DNA of 64,000 bases from Peromyscus leucopus. Taxonomy: Eukaryota; Chordata; Mammalia; Rodentia; Cricetidae. The notes under the pieces were generated by a model. The model searched no databases. It had not been told where the DNA came from and saw only the letters and a program-made list of their open reading frames with translations. Positions within the stretch are counted from its first letter, which is position 1. Every line of letters starts with the position of its first letter. Positions 1 to 10,044 of the stretch are shown piece by piece. The stretch spans positions 8,323,501-8,387,500 of the forward strand of contig NC_051069.1 in the NCBI RefSeq assembly GCF_004664715.2. The letters run 5' to 3'. The translations under genes and the position numbers were made by a program.

Positions 1-159
1 GGCCCTTGTTAGCTCCAACCTGGATGTCCATGGAGCCAAAGAACATTCCAGCTGTACCCCAGCCACTGTGCACCTCCCGAATACCAGGGCTAAGGAGGAA
101 TGGATGTCTCCTGAAAGCCTGCACCAGGCAAGGCACTGGGTGGGCACATGGTCCTCCCC

Positions 160-215
160 ACAACTCTGAGAAAGGTATTATAATCTCCGTTTGCAGTTAA
201 CAGGATGAAGGCTTC
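160..215 (+). repeat. MIR fragment (ancient SINE)
   Basis: The stretch around GGTATTATAATCTCCG followed by a decayed acagatgagg-like segment resembles the 3' half of a MIR element. It is short and diverged, so the call is tentative. Confidence 0.35.
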
Positions 216-289
216 CAGGTAGACATGGCTGAGTTAGGAGTTACCCTATGTGAGCACCATTCTGCTCCCAGAGAGGTCTCCGTCCTTAA

Positions 290-485
290 GTTTGGTTTGG
301 TTTTGAGACATTCTCACGTAGCTTAGGCTGACATGACACTTGCTATGTAGCAGCTGATGCCTCTGAGCCTCTGATCCTCCTGCCTTTACCTCCCATGTTC
401 TAGGACTACAGGTGTGCACCTCCATTCCTGGTTCATGTGGTGCCGAGAATTGAAGCCAAGGCTTCATGTACACTAAGCTCAGCTT
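290..485 (-). repeat. B4 SINE (B1 + ID composite), antisense
   Basis: Read on the plus strand, a reversed B1 body (TTTTGAGACATTCTCACGTA, then CTAGGACTACAGGTGTGCAC) is followed by a reversed ID-like tail (gtgccgagaattgaa...). B1 followed by ID in antisense is the B4 layout. It is about 20% diverged from the consensus I remember. Confidence 0.8.
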
Positions 486-517
486 AGGTCTTCCTATTTT
501 GGACCCAGGGGCTTGAA

Positions 518-518
518 T

Positions 519-574
<56 letters not shown>
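518..574. repeat. (TG)n microsatellite
   Basis: Near-perfect TG dinucleotide run of about 57 bp with one early TTTG interruption, followed by a GA-rich shoulder to about 612. Confidence 0.97.
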
Positions 575-582
<8 letters not shown>

Positions 583-612
583 AGGGAAGGTTGGGGAAAG
601 AGAAGGGGAATG

Positions 613-1275
613 GGGCCATCTCTGTGGATTCAAGCCTCCTTCACACTCCTAAGATGTGAACAGCCCCCTCTGCCCAGCTCTCCACAAACACCTCTGCAAC
701 AGAGAGGACGCATCTAGACAGCACAGGCTCCTGGCCGCCTCCGGAGCACTCCCCAAAGTGGAGATGAGGATAAAATCACCCCACGGGGAAGGCAGAGGAG
801 ACATTTATTTCAAGCCAATTTCACCCACTGTGGAGTAATCACTAAAGCCAAATGGTAGAGCGGCGCGGCGCCCATGTGTCGTGGCGTGCGGAGCGCATGC
901 AACTGCCAACCTGTGCAGCTGCTAGAGGGAGGAACTGCGAGGGGACAGAATCTGCTGACAAGGTTGTTTCACGGCCTCCAAGGAGGGCCAGAGCTGAGAG
1001 CCCAGCCAGGGACCGGGAGAAGCAGGCCAGAGGCCGAGCAGCCAGAATCAGATCTCTCCCTCCAGGTCTAGCCAGCTCCGTGAGCCTCAAGTTACTGTAC
1101 CTCTCCCGGCTGCTTCTTGAACAGCAGAAACTACAACCCTTCTCAATTGCCTGGTCATTCCAAGAGAACACATAGGCTTAAAGTCCTGCATAGAAAATTT
1201 CCACCAGCCACAGAGCCATGGGAAGACTCCTAACAGTTTCTCTGGGCCTCAGTTTCCCCATTTAGAAAAGGAAAT
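613..1275. other. Non-repetitive stretch with a small CpG cluster
   Basis: No recognisable gene or repeat. Eight or so CpGs fall in about 45 bp at 857-901 (AGCGGCGCGGCGCC, then GTCGTGGCGTGCGGAGCGC), including GCGCATGC, an NRF1-like half site. CpG density drops again directly afterwards, so this is far too small for a CpG island. Two antiparallel open frames over 842-1175 have no recognisable domain and look fortuitous. Confidence 0.5.
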
Positions 1276-1458
1276 TGTGGGTTGGTGAGATGGCCCAGCA
1301 GGTAAAGGTGCTTGCCGCCAAGCCTGGTGGTCTAAATGCAATTCCCCAGACTCACATAGTTGAAGAGGAGAGCCAGCTCCTACAAGCTGATTTCTGTACC
1401 CACCCCATTGCACAGTCCCTTCCCCCAATAAATAAATGTCTTAAATTTTTTTTAAACA
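1276..1458 (+). repeat. B3 SINE (B2 superfamily)
   Basis: tRNA-like head GGTGAGATGGCCCAGCAGG is followed by TAAAGGTGCTTGCCGCCAAG, a body with ...gaggagagccagctcctacaa..., and an AATAAATAAATG tail. This order is typical of B3. The pol III A-box region is still readable. Confidence 0.88.
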
Positions 1459-1582
1459 AGTTATCTGATAGCTCTGCATGTGAGAGCCACACTAGACCCT
1501 AGTGAAGGTCCTTGTGGCTCTCCAGAATTCTTGATGAGTGACATCAAAGGGAGCAGACAGGTTTATTTATCTATCTGACGCT

Positions 1583-1972
1583 TGCTGTGGGACGGTCTGT
1601 ATGTCAAATTGCTCTGATTGGTCAATAAATAAAACACTGATTGGCCAGTGGCCAGGCAGGAAGTAGGTGGGACAAGGAGAGAGAAGAATTATGGGAAGCA
1701 GAAGGCGGAGGCGGAGAGACACTGCAGCCACCGCCAGGACAAGCAGCATGTAAAGACTTTGGTAAGCCACCAGCCACGTGGCAAAGGTATAGATTTATAA
1801 AAATGGGTTAATTTAAGATAAAAGAACAGTTAGCAAGAAGCCTGCCACGGCCATACAGTTTGTAAGCAATATAAGTCTCTGTGTTTACTTGGTTGGGTCT
1901 GAGCGGCTGTGGGACTGGAGGGTGACAAAGATTTGTCCTGACTGTGGGCAAGGCAGGAAAACTCTAGCTACA
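1583..1972 (+). mobile_element. Solo LTR, mys-like class II ERV
   Basis: A 390-bp unit begins TGCTGTGG and ends GCTACA. It is flanked by GACGCT (1577-1582) and GACACT (1973-1978), a 6-bp target duplication whose single G/A mismatch lies at a CpG, as expected for deamination. Overlapping AATAAA signals lie at 1624-1633, unusually near the 5' edge. There is no polypurine tract upstream and no internal ERV sequence, so this is a solo LTR. A 6-bp duplication is the class II (ERVK-like) hallmark. The phrases CTGATTGGTCAATAAATAAA and GACTGGAGGGTGACAAAG are what I associate with cricetid mys-related LTRs; that family name is from memory. Confidence 0.75.
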
Positions 1973-2057
1973 GACACTGTACCAGCTATTGAGACCCATC
2001 TGATTACCAGCCAATGCTGGTCCACATGTTCACAGACAAGACCCTGTGCTTGCATGG

Positions 2058-2152
2058 GAGAACTGAGGCTGAGAACCAGAGGCCAGAGAGAGATCAAACA
2101 GTTGATAACAGATGGAGCTGGTCTTGAACCTAGGTCTTGGGTTCCCCCGGTC
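2058..2152 (+). repeat. MIR fragment
   Basis: GAGAACTGAGGCTGAGA, then AGAGAGATCAAACAGTTGAT and GGAGCTGGTCTTGAACC follow the MIR order (gaaactgaggcacagagag / aagtaacttgccc / agctgggattcgaaccc). Confidence 0.65.
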
Positions 2153-3355
2153 CATTTCTGGACCCCCTCCATCACACAACTGGGAAATGGAGAGGAGGCT
2201 CTTACGCAGTCCCTCCTTGGGGTATGTGGGGCCAAGGCAGTCCAAGGACTCTGAATGGTGAGGTCCTCAGCGGCACACTGGAGTCTGCTGCCAGAACCTA
2301 CCTGCCCACCAGGCTACTGCCTGGCCAGCCCATCACAGGACTTGCTCCAGCGGCTCCTGCCTTTCTAGGGCAGAGAGAAGGGCTACCCAGTTGTTGCCAA
2401 GCTCTGCCTGCATCTCCCCACATCTTTGCTGCAGAAATTTGTTCTCCTTCTCCAGGTGAGAGACTCCTGAAACAGAGCCCTTGTCTCAAGTTTCTAGAAG
2501 GAAACTTTATTCCCAGAGCTGGGCATTCACCCCAGATCCCACTCTGCCCTGCTAGCCTAGCCCTCAGACACCCCTTTCCAGTCCTCCGTCCGCAGCCCAT
2601 CTCTGTCTTCCTCTGCAGGTGACCATAGCTCGTCCATAGCTCCTTGACCCCAGGAGAGCCTGCATGCCACAGGCAAGAATGCTGAAGTGGACGCCTGAGG
2701 CAAGAGGTTTCGGGGACAGAGGGAATCAGTGGCCCCTCGGTCTTTCTTCTAGTACCTTGTCTGGCCCCAGGAAGCTGTGCAGGCAAAAGTGAGGTTCTTC
2801 TATAGACTCTCCGTGGGGATCCAGGGGTACTTGTATATGGGATGGTATACCTGCTCCCACCAGCATACACACATGCCAAGCCACAGGACTCCCCCTGGTC
2901 ACACTGCAGAGGCCTCTGAAGACAGGGGTCTACCTTAAGCTATTAGCACTAACAATCTTGGTCCAGATCAACAAGAACCAAACGAATATGAATAGCATCG
3001 CATGTAGGCATGGGTAGCTAAAGCTCCACAGGTGAACTCTAAGGAGTAGCCCAGGACTGAGAGCCACCTACTAGGCTCACCAAGGAAAGCCATCAATCAA
3101 CAGGATGACTTGGTCCTTTTTCTCTCCTTCTCCCTTCTTACACCAAGCCCAGGTACCCACGGGTTCCCCCTGCCTGCTAACCCTTTGCTTCTGCTTTGGA
3201 GTCACAGGCTCTTCTGCCCTGCCAAAGTGACAGCTAGTGGCAGGTAGAGTTGGGGTCCATCAAAGCCACCAGTGGGGTTGCTGTCCTCTTAGAAGCCAGC
3301 CAGAGGTACATGAGAAGGAAGCAGGAACCATCGAGCTCACATCCCCGAGACTAAC
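2153..3355. other. Non-repetitive stretch, nothing recognised
   Basis: Mixed-composition sequence with no repeat, RNA or exon that I can name. A 193-residue minus-strand open frame (2298-2879) overlaps a 161-residue plus-strand one (2137-2622). Neither shows a domain, and the mutual overlap argues that both are chance frames. Confidence 0.45.
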
Positions 3356-3600
3356 CGGTTTCTTTTCCTGTGGCTATGGCGCAATTCCTAATCAGAGATT
3401 TCAGAGGGGATGGTTTGTGTGGCTCACAGTTCGAAGACACGGTCCATCATGGCGGAGAAGGCCTGGCAGCCGGGCGGGAGGCCGCTGGTCACGGTGCCTC
3501 TGCAGTCGGGAAGCAGAGAGAGACTAAAACTGTGCTCAGCTTGCGCTCCTCTCTGTATTCAGTCTTGGACTCCTGCCCGGGGAATAGGTCTTTCCTGCTT
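3356..3600 (-). mobile_element. MaLR LTR (MT/ORR1-type), antisense, partial
   Basis: The phrases GTGTGGCTCACAGTTCGAAG, CACGGTCCATCATGGCGGAG, AAGGCCTGGCAGC and CTGCAGTCGGGAAGCAGAGA are the reversed form of a rodent MaLR LTR. The same family is present in plus orientation at 7124-7456. The 5' end of the LTR (right side here) is missing. Confidence 0.72.
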
Positions 3601-5157
3601 TGTTCAGCTTTTCTGGAAGCACTCTTACAGACACACAAAGGTGTGTTTCCATGGTGATTCCAAATCCAACCACATGAACAATGAAGATGAGCTGGCATCG
3701 ACTCTTCCTCAAAGCACCTCTAGACAGCAGCAGACTCGGGGACCAGAAGCTCATAGCTCCCTACACCCCTGGGCTGGGACAAGTGCCCTGGGCACCAATA
3801 TCACCTGTGCCCCAACTGTAGACACCACAAGGCAAACCCTCACCAGCACCCACAGCAGATGCCCCAGCATCCATCACAGGCACCCTAGCATCCACAGGTC
3901 TTACAACCCCTCCAGGAAGGCAACCTGCTCATTCTTCCGTCTGTCTATCTGGCTCCTCACTCTTATGGCTGAACCCCTGTGGTACAGTAGGCCCTGGGGA
4001 CCCTGACATGCACAGATCAGTCTCCATCCCTCCCACAGAAGTGACCGGTGGGCTTGTCAGGCCCTACTGCGAGAACAGCGGCTGTCCTGTCCTGAGTAGT
4101 GTCTGAGGCAGAATCTGAACTCAGAATTTGTGGCCCATAAGCCTGTGAGAGGCCACTGTTAAGCATTTCTCTGGCTCCACAATAGAAAGCAATGTGGGCA
4201 GGAGCCTGGCTCCCTGCACAGTCAAGGCCAGAAGCAGCCCCAGGCCTGAGAGCCCGGCTGGCCACTCGGGGCCTTCCTTCTGGCTTCCCCTTCTAACCAG
4301 CCCTCAGAGCACTACAGTGAAATTCACCTTAATAAGCGCTCATTAGAATATGCTAATAAGGAGGAAGCCGATCCACAGGCCCTGAAATCCCAAAGGGAAA
4401 GGAGGCCAAAAGAAAAAAAAAAATTCAATATTGAGTTCTAACTCATTTCAAAGCCACTTTCAAAGTGGCCATAAATCCTGCCCTGGACTTGCTGTAACGA
4501 GGTGCTGGCAGCACCTCGGCCGTCAGTGATTAGCGGCTGTCAGGGGCTGCTCCTCAGAGTCTGTCACATGGAGAGTCCAGGTGTGTGCAAATTTGCCCCA
4601 TGTGGGGCCCTCCCTGCCCCATCCACACCCCCTGACTACATGGGGGACCAGGGTGTGGACTTGTCCCTCAGGGGCTTCGGAGTGCACCCGTGGGATTCCT
4701 CTAGGTGTGAATGCAGTTGGGGGACCGGTCCCCTGGTGTGAGCTAGCCCCGGGGGTCTGTGTGTAAAATGGGAAGGGCCCCGTGCCTCCCTGGGTGCCGG
4801 AAAGAGCAGTGTGCAGACAAACAGACATGGCTGTGGCTCTGAAGGGAGACCAGGGGACCAGCTGAGGGGCTTGGCACAGAGACATGGGGCTCTGCGCCCT
4901 CACCTGCGGATAGAGAGGGCAGCAGCGGGGCCCACCGTGAAAACTGAATGACATCATGACACATGGAGAATTCAGCAAATGTTGCTGCTGTCACTTGCTG
5001 AGCACAAGGCACCAGTCACTGTTTATGCTGCCATTTCCCAGCGCTTCTTCACACCCTCATCCCAGCCACCAGCTAAAGCCTCAGGGTGTCCTCTCATAGT
5101 CTTCCTAGTTCTCAATTCGCTGGGCAACTTCAGGAAGTTGATGTGTCTTCTCTGATG
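3601..5157. other. Non-repetitive stretch with an AT-motif island
   Basis: No exon or repeat recognised. At 4310-4500 the composition changes to AT-rich text with ordered short motifs (see the separate candidate enhancer entry). The remainder is GC-rich and unremarkable. Confidence 0.45.
4316..4500. promoter_or_regulatory. Candidate conserved noncoding element
   Basis: TTCACCTTAATAAGCGCTCA, TTAGAATATGCTAATAAGGA and later CAATATTGAGTTCTAACTCA form an ungapped, non-repeat AT-rich block inside GC-rich flanks. It contains several TAAT/ATTA cores and no decay hallmarks of a transposon. This is inference from composition only; conservation could not be tested. Confidence 0.3.
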
Positions 5158-5325
5158 CCTTTTTTGTTGTTCTTGGTTTTTCCAGACAGGGTTTCTTGGT
5201 GTAGTTTTGGTGCCTGTCCTGGAACTCACTCTGTAGACCAGTCTGGCTTCGAACTCAGAGATCCGCCTGGCTCTGCCTCCCGAGTGCTGGAATTAAAGGC
5301 ATGTGCCACCACCACCTGCCTGGCC
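5158..5325 (-). repeat. B1 SINE, antisense
   Basis: Poly-T-rich start, then TTTTCCAGACAGGGTTTCTT, CCTGTCCTGGAACTCACTCT and GAGTGCTGGAATTAAAGGCA: a full-length reversed B1 with moderate divergence. Confidence 0.92.
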
Positions 5326-5545
5326 TTTGTTTTTGTTTTTAAAAGACCATCTCATGTAGCACAGGCTGGCCTCCAACTCACTGCACAGCTGAGGATGACT
5401 TTGGACTTCCCCCGCTGTCTCCTGCATGCTGGGATCACAGGTGTGTGCTACCATGCCTGGTTTTCCGAAGTGCTGGAGAGTGAGCCCAAAGTCTTGTGCA
5501 TGCCAGGCAAGCGCTCTACCAACCGAGCAGCATCTCCCGCCCACT
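5326..5545 (-). repeat. B4 SINE, antisense
   Basis: Directly abuts the B1 to its left. A reversed B1 part (CATCTCATGTAGCACAGGCT...GCTGGGATCACAGGTGTGTG) is followed by a reversed ID part (GCCAGGCAAGCGCTCTACCA). Confidence 0.88.
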
Positions 5546-6329
5546 TCTCCAACCCATAACCGCATTCTACAAAGAGAGGTTGGTCATTCCCTTGGACCTA
5601 CCTCCAGGGTGCTTCTAAAGATCAAAAAGGTAACGCAAGTACACGTGCTTTGAAACAGACAGGAAATGGTTTGTTGACAGAATTCTCCTCATTCCACTCC
5701 TGCTGGAAGGCTGTTCCAGAAGCTTCAACTTGTGCCCTCTCCTCCCTAGACCAGAAGGAATAGTCTCAACCTCCCAGGAAGGAGTCCACTGTTCTTCCAG
5801 ATGGCAGTCTTCAGATGACAATCTCTCATCGCTGGTGAGCTCTAACTTGAATCCTTCTTGCTGTCTTCTTGCTCTGCCCCTCAGAGATAAGCCAGAGGTC
5901 ACCATTTGGATGGGGCAGTTTTTCATTGCCGGGGAGACCCCAGCTGATATTTGGTCCTACTGTGCGTGACTTCCCTGACTGCCATGCGCATCTTGCTGCT
6001 GAGCTCACATCACTGAGAGGGATCCGTTGTCTCATGTTCCAGTGTTGCAGTGTGTCCAACTGTTCCAAACCTCTGAGTGCTGCCTCTCCACCTCTGTGTT
6101 TATTTTCTGCAGACCCAGCAGTCTGTGGCTGGCACCGGTCCAGGGAGTACACTCAGCAGCTGGTAGGCAGGTTGGAGTAGAGCAAGCGGGTTCTCAGCCC
6201 TTGGCAAAGGGGTTAAGGACCTGGAGGTGGGTCTCAGCTCCGTGCTGTTTCCAGGAGGGAATCTGCTCACTGACACATCCTACCCCTCACTCTCTTCCCC
6301 ATCAGGCATCTCATATGTTCCAAAGACAA
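5546..6329. other. Non-repetitive stretch, nothing recognised
   Basis: Mixed-composition sequence. A faint MIR-like tail may lie around 5618-5655 (AAGATCAAAAAGGTAACG...GTGCTTTGAAA). No gene seen. Confidence 0.4.
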
Positions 6330-6332
6330 AAG

Positions 6333-6664
6333 TGTGAATGTAATTGGCCCCCATAATCTCATAGGGAGTGGCACTATTGAGAGGTGTGGCCTTGATGGAG
6401 GAAGTGCATCATTGTGGGGGCGGGCTTTGAGGTCTCCTATGCTCAGGATACCATCCAGTGTCGAAGTCCACTTCCTGTTGCCTTCTGATCAAAATGTAGC
6501 CAGAACCATGTCTGCCTGCATGCCACCATGCTCCCCGCCATGATGATAATGGACGCCTAAACCTCTGAAACTGTAAGCAAGCCACCCCAATTAAATGTTT
6601 TCATTTGTAAGAGTTACCGTGGTCATGGTGTCTCTTCACAGCAATAGAAACCCTAACTAAGACA
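6333..6664 (+). mobile_element. MaLR LTR (MT/ORR1-type), plus strand
   Basis: Ordered consensus phrases are present: GTAATTGGCCCCCATAATCT, AGGGAGTGGCACTATTGAGA, GGTGTGGCCTTGATGGAGG, CCTCTGAAACTGTAAGCAAG, CCCCAATTAAATG and a CCCTAACTAAGACA end. ATTAAA is the probable polyadenylation signal. No target duplication found; the first few bases of the LTR look lost. Confidence 0.85.
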
Positions 6665-7123
6665 CCTGCCTTCCATAGAGGCCCAGTGTGGAGGCCCAAA
6701 TTACTCAGGGTCAGAGAATCTGAGTTTGCTTTATCCAGAAGAGGGATGATTTGGTCACGGGCATGTTTACCAGGTGTTTGGAAGGGTCTACACTTGGCTG
6801 TACGGTGTGCTTTGATCTTGCAAGGGGGAGGTCTTTTACCCCGCCCCTTGGCATTGTTATAAAAAAAAAAAAAACCTTTGAATAAACGGAAGAGGCCGTT
6901 GGGTAGTGATCCAGGCCCTCCCAAAGCTATCCTGTGTTTCTTTCTTCTCATTGTCTAGGTCTCTCTTTCTAATATTTTCTTATCCCTCCTCCTCCTCCTA
7001 AGAACCCTAGAAAAGCTGGGAAAGGTAGGAGCTGGACTCCCACCGTCTCCCACAGCCCAGGCTTTGTCTGGCTCCCACCCTGGCTGACTACTCCTCTCCG
7101 GACAGCACTTTCTCCAGTGCCTG
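6665..7123. other. Non-repetitive stretch
   Basis: Holds a 14-A run near 6861-6874 and a pyrimidine-rich (TCC)n-like piece at 6985-7002. No gene or named repeat. Confidence 0.4.
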
Positions 7124-7456
7124 TGACGGTTAATATTACTGTCCACTTGGCAGGATCTAGGGTTGCCTGTGAGAGAACATCTAGACTAGTGCATTGAGCT
7201 GGGAGACCCATCCTGAATGTGGGCAGCACCATTCTGCGAGCTGAGGTCTTAGACTGAATAAAAACAAGAAGGCACCCTGAGCACCGGCATCATCTCCTGC
7301 TTTCTGACTGCAGAGGCAGCGTGACCAGCCGTCTCCAGCTCCGGCCACCATGATGGATGGTACCCCTCAAACGGTGAGCCAAAACAAACCCTCCCTTCTT
7401 TAAACTGCTGCTTGTCAGGTATCTTGGTCGCAGTAATGAGAAAAGTCACTAACACA
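7124..7456 (+). mobile_element. MaLR LTR (MT/ORR1-type), plus strand
   Basis: Begins TGACGGTTAATATTACTGTC, passes GGGAGACCCATCCTGAATGT, GACTGAATAAAAAC and GGTGAGCCAAAACAAACCCT, and ends AGTCACTAACACA. This is a near full-length LTR of a second MaLR subfamily, distinct from the one at 6333-6664. Confidence 0.83.
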
Positions 7457-7755
7457 GAGGCCCAGCCCAGGGCCCCTGCCAGGCTCCTCCCCCTCCCCCT
7501 GCCATTGACTCCACCAGACACAGGACAAGGCGGGGGGGTACAAAGCAGAGCAAGCCACACTCCAGTGGGGTGGAAGGTCATGTGGCCAGGAAGCCACATC
7601 AGAGAGAAGACCTGGGTTCCAAGGCCATTGCCAAGGGAGCCAGGGTAAGGGGTGTGGCCAGAGGGAGACAGAAGTGTTGTCCAGGTCCGTAGACAGCTGT
7701 GCTCTGACATAGTGCGGGGATCTTGAGGTGAACCGGTACCCTGAGAGAGAAGGGG

Positions 7756-7800
7756 GTTTGTTTGTTTGTTTGTTTGTTGTTTTTGTTGTTTCTATTTTTT
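7756..7800. repeat. (GTTT)n microsatellite
   Basis: Run of TTTG units followed by TTGTTTTTGTTGTTT. Probably a decayed A-rich SINE tail in antisense, but no SINE body is recognisable beside it. Confidence 0.85.
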
Positions 7801-7992
7801 TAAATGATGGAGATTCATGAGCTATTTGGTGAATCGAGACTATCCTGGGAGACCTCTGCATCCGCTCTGAGCGTGTGAAGGCTGTCTTCTTGTCATAACT
7901 ACTGGACAATATAATATGTCAACTATTTACAGAGCCTGGGATGGTGTTAGGTATTATAGGTGACCTTAAGGTGATTTATAGTTTATAGGAAA

Positions 7993-8100
7993 ACTGGGGC
8001 CAGTGCCTGTAATCCCAACACTCGGGCAGCTGAGGCAGGAGAATTGTTATGAATTGAAGGGTGGCCATGTTTATAGAGTAATATTCTGTCTCAAAACTAA
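7993..8100 (+). repeat. B1 SINE, diverged
   Basis: GGGGCCAGTGCCTGTAATCC, CACTCGGGCAGCTGAGGCAG and a decayed body ending TCTGTCTCAAAAC. The second half has drifted strongly. Confidence 0.72.
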
Positions 8101-8206
8101 AGGGAAAGATGGAGCGGGGAGAGAAGAGGAAAGGGAAGGGGAGGCAAGAAAGAAAAGGAGGAAGGAAGGAAGAGGAGGAGGAGGAGGAGGGAGGGAGGAA
8201 GGGTAT
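8101..8206. repeat. Purine-rich GA/GGAA tract
   Basis: About 100 bp of almost uninterrupted purines on the plus strand (AGAGGAAAG, GGAGGAGGAGG, GGGAGGGAGG units). It sits at the 3' end of the B1 and probably grew from its A-rich tail. Confidence 0.9.
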
Positions 8207-9214
8207 TATCTACAAAAGCCCTGTTATATAGAGGGACTGGACCGCTCACAGGCTCCTGTATCTGTGGGATGGTGAGGAACAATAGACTATGCCCGTTTCT
8301 ATGGAGGAAACCATTGCCATGGATGTGCATGGGTGACTCTGTGTGTGCCTACAGCTCTATGATATGGAAGGTGTTGGCAGCGATTCCCTGAGTGGGCAGA
8401 GCTAAGGGTACCACGGAAGGCGAGAGGAAGGTACGAAACCAGCCAAGAGAAAATATATCTCAAAAGCACAACTGAAAACCAAGTAGAATACGATGTCGGC
8501 ATGTGAAATCCCTCACTTGGATATACTGGAGTCTCAGTTCATCTATCCACCTTCCAGGCAGAGTCTCCTCCCAGGCTTCTTGGCCAAGGCCACAGAAAGC
8601 CAAAGAAATTAGGAAAAAAGGAAGCAGGTAATCTCTTATCTCAAACCACACCAGCTGACCCCACATCCACCCCCACCCCCACCCGGTGGAGCAGCATCTG
8701 GGTCTGGCATGCATCGCATCATCACACCCCCTTACCTCACCCTGGGCAGTCTCACCATGGACCAGGTTCTAACTATTGATGGGGGGGACTGAGAACAAGG
8801 AGAAGCGGGCAGCTCTGGTGCCGTATCTAGACTGTTACTCCCTGCTGGAGTCTCAAGCCGCTACAGAGGGAGCAAAGGCTACTGGGGGCGGGAGCCATCT
8901 CTTCTACCCCTTCGCTAGCCTGCATCAGTCAAATAACATCTGATTCTATTCTCGGACGTGCTCTGCCATCAGAGAGCGGAAGGACCATGGTTATCACCTC
9001 AGGTGACAGCTCAGACTCAGCGTCCAGCACTGTGAGGAGATGCTGAGACAACCAGAGAAGGCGGGCAGATGCCTCGGGCAGCATGGAGTCCAGAGTCTGC
9101 ACACACACAGAGCAGCCCCTTGGCCACAGGAGCGGGCACTTCTTGGCAGGGTACCGTTGCTCACCGGCATCGTGAACTCTCCAGAAATGTTCCCAAAGCC
9201 ACTCAGAAAAACCC
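8207..9214. other. Non-repetitive stretch
   Basis: No exon or named repeat. CCACCCCCACCCCCACCC at 8668-8685 gives four C-runs, a G-quadruplex pattern on the minus strand. Confidence 0.4.
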
Positions 9215-9480
9215 TCATGGGGCAGCAGGGAGATTGACTCAGGGGGTATGGCACAAGGACCTGAGTTCAAATCCCTGCACTCACATAAAAGTCCCAGTAT
9301 GACCGGCCATGTGCCTGTAATCCCAGTGCTTGAAGCAGAAAGGGAAGATCAATGGGGCTTGCTGGATGCCAGCCTAGCTCCATATTCAGCGAGACCGTCT
9401 CAAGGTCAAGAATGATAGAGCAAGATGCCTGATGTCCTCCTCTGGTAGATTGTGGGCATTTGTGCACATATCCCCCCACA
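9215..9480 (+). repeat. Composite SINE (tRNA-like head + B1-like body, B4/RSINE1-like)
   Basis: Head CAGGGAGATTGACTCAGGG with GAGTTCAAATCCCTGCA as B-box remnant, then GTGCCTGTAATCCCAGTGCT, GGGGCTTGCTGGATGCCAGC and TGATGTCCTCCTCTGGT. The same order is seen at 61085-61375 and reversed at 19737-20082, so it is a family. The exact RepeatMasker name is not certain. Confidence 0.7.
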
Positions 9481-10044
9481 CATGGGAACACTGACTCAGC
9501 TGCTTCAAAGAGTCGTCGGAAGAAAGAATGAGTCAACACCCACCCAACGAGCCAACTGGGAAGCCCTGTCTCACCCTCATCGTGGTGGTTGTCTATGGAT
9601 CTCCAGACCCAGCCTGACTTCCCGCTCCTGGGATCTACTACCAACGGCCTTCCCGAGCTAGACAGACCCTGTCCTGCCTATCTGTCGGCGTTATTCACAA
9701 CCCAGCCCACTGGGGTCTGGATGGAACTTACAAAGGTGGGAAGCCCTCAAGCAATTAACAAAGGTTAATCAAAGGAGTTAACAACGAGGACCAGGAGCTG
9801 ACCCGCTCAGAACCAGAGCCCATTGAAAAACAAGCCATGGTTTGTAACGATGCCACTGCCACCGACGGGAAACACACCATCCCCCTTAGCAGTTTAGAGC
9901 TGCTGCGTAGGAGGGTCACCCAGGACACCTGCTGCCCCCCTCCCAAGTCCCCCCATGAGTTTAATCACCCACCACAGAGCTGTTCAGAAACAGCATGCAA
10001 GGCCCCTCCCCTGTTGCCTGGAAGCAGTGCCTGCTGTGGCCCCC
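9481..10044. other. Non-repetitive stretch leading into an AT-motif island
   Basis: No gene recognised. At 9749-9794 the text AATTAACAAAGGTTAATCAA and AGGAGTTAACAACG places two GTTAA(C/T) half-sites around an ATCAAAGG (TCF/LEF-like) core. It could belong to the regulatory block that starts about 250 bp further on. Confidence 0.35.

Noticed and set aside
2298..2879. 193-residue minus-strand open frame
   Set aside because: No recognisable domain; overlapped by a 161-residue plus-strand frame; no repeat-independent sign of coding.
3410..4006. 198-residue plus-strand open frame
   Set aside because: Its first third is an antisense MaLR LTR; the rest has no domain.
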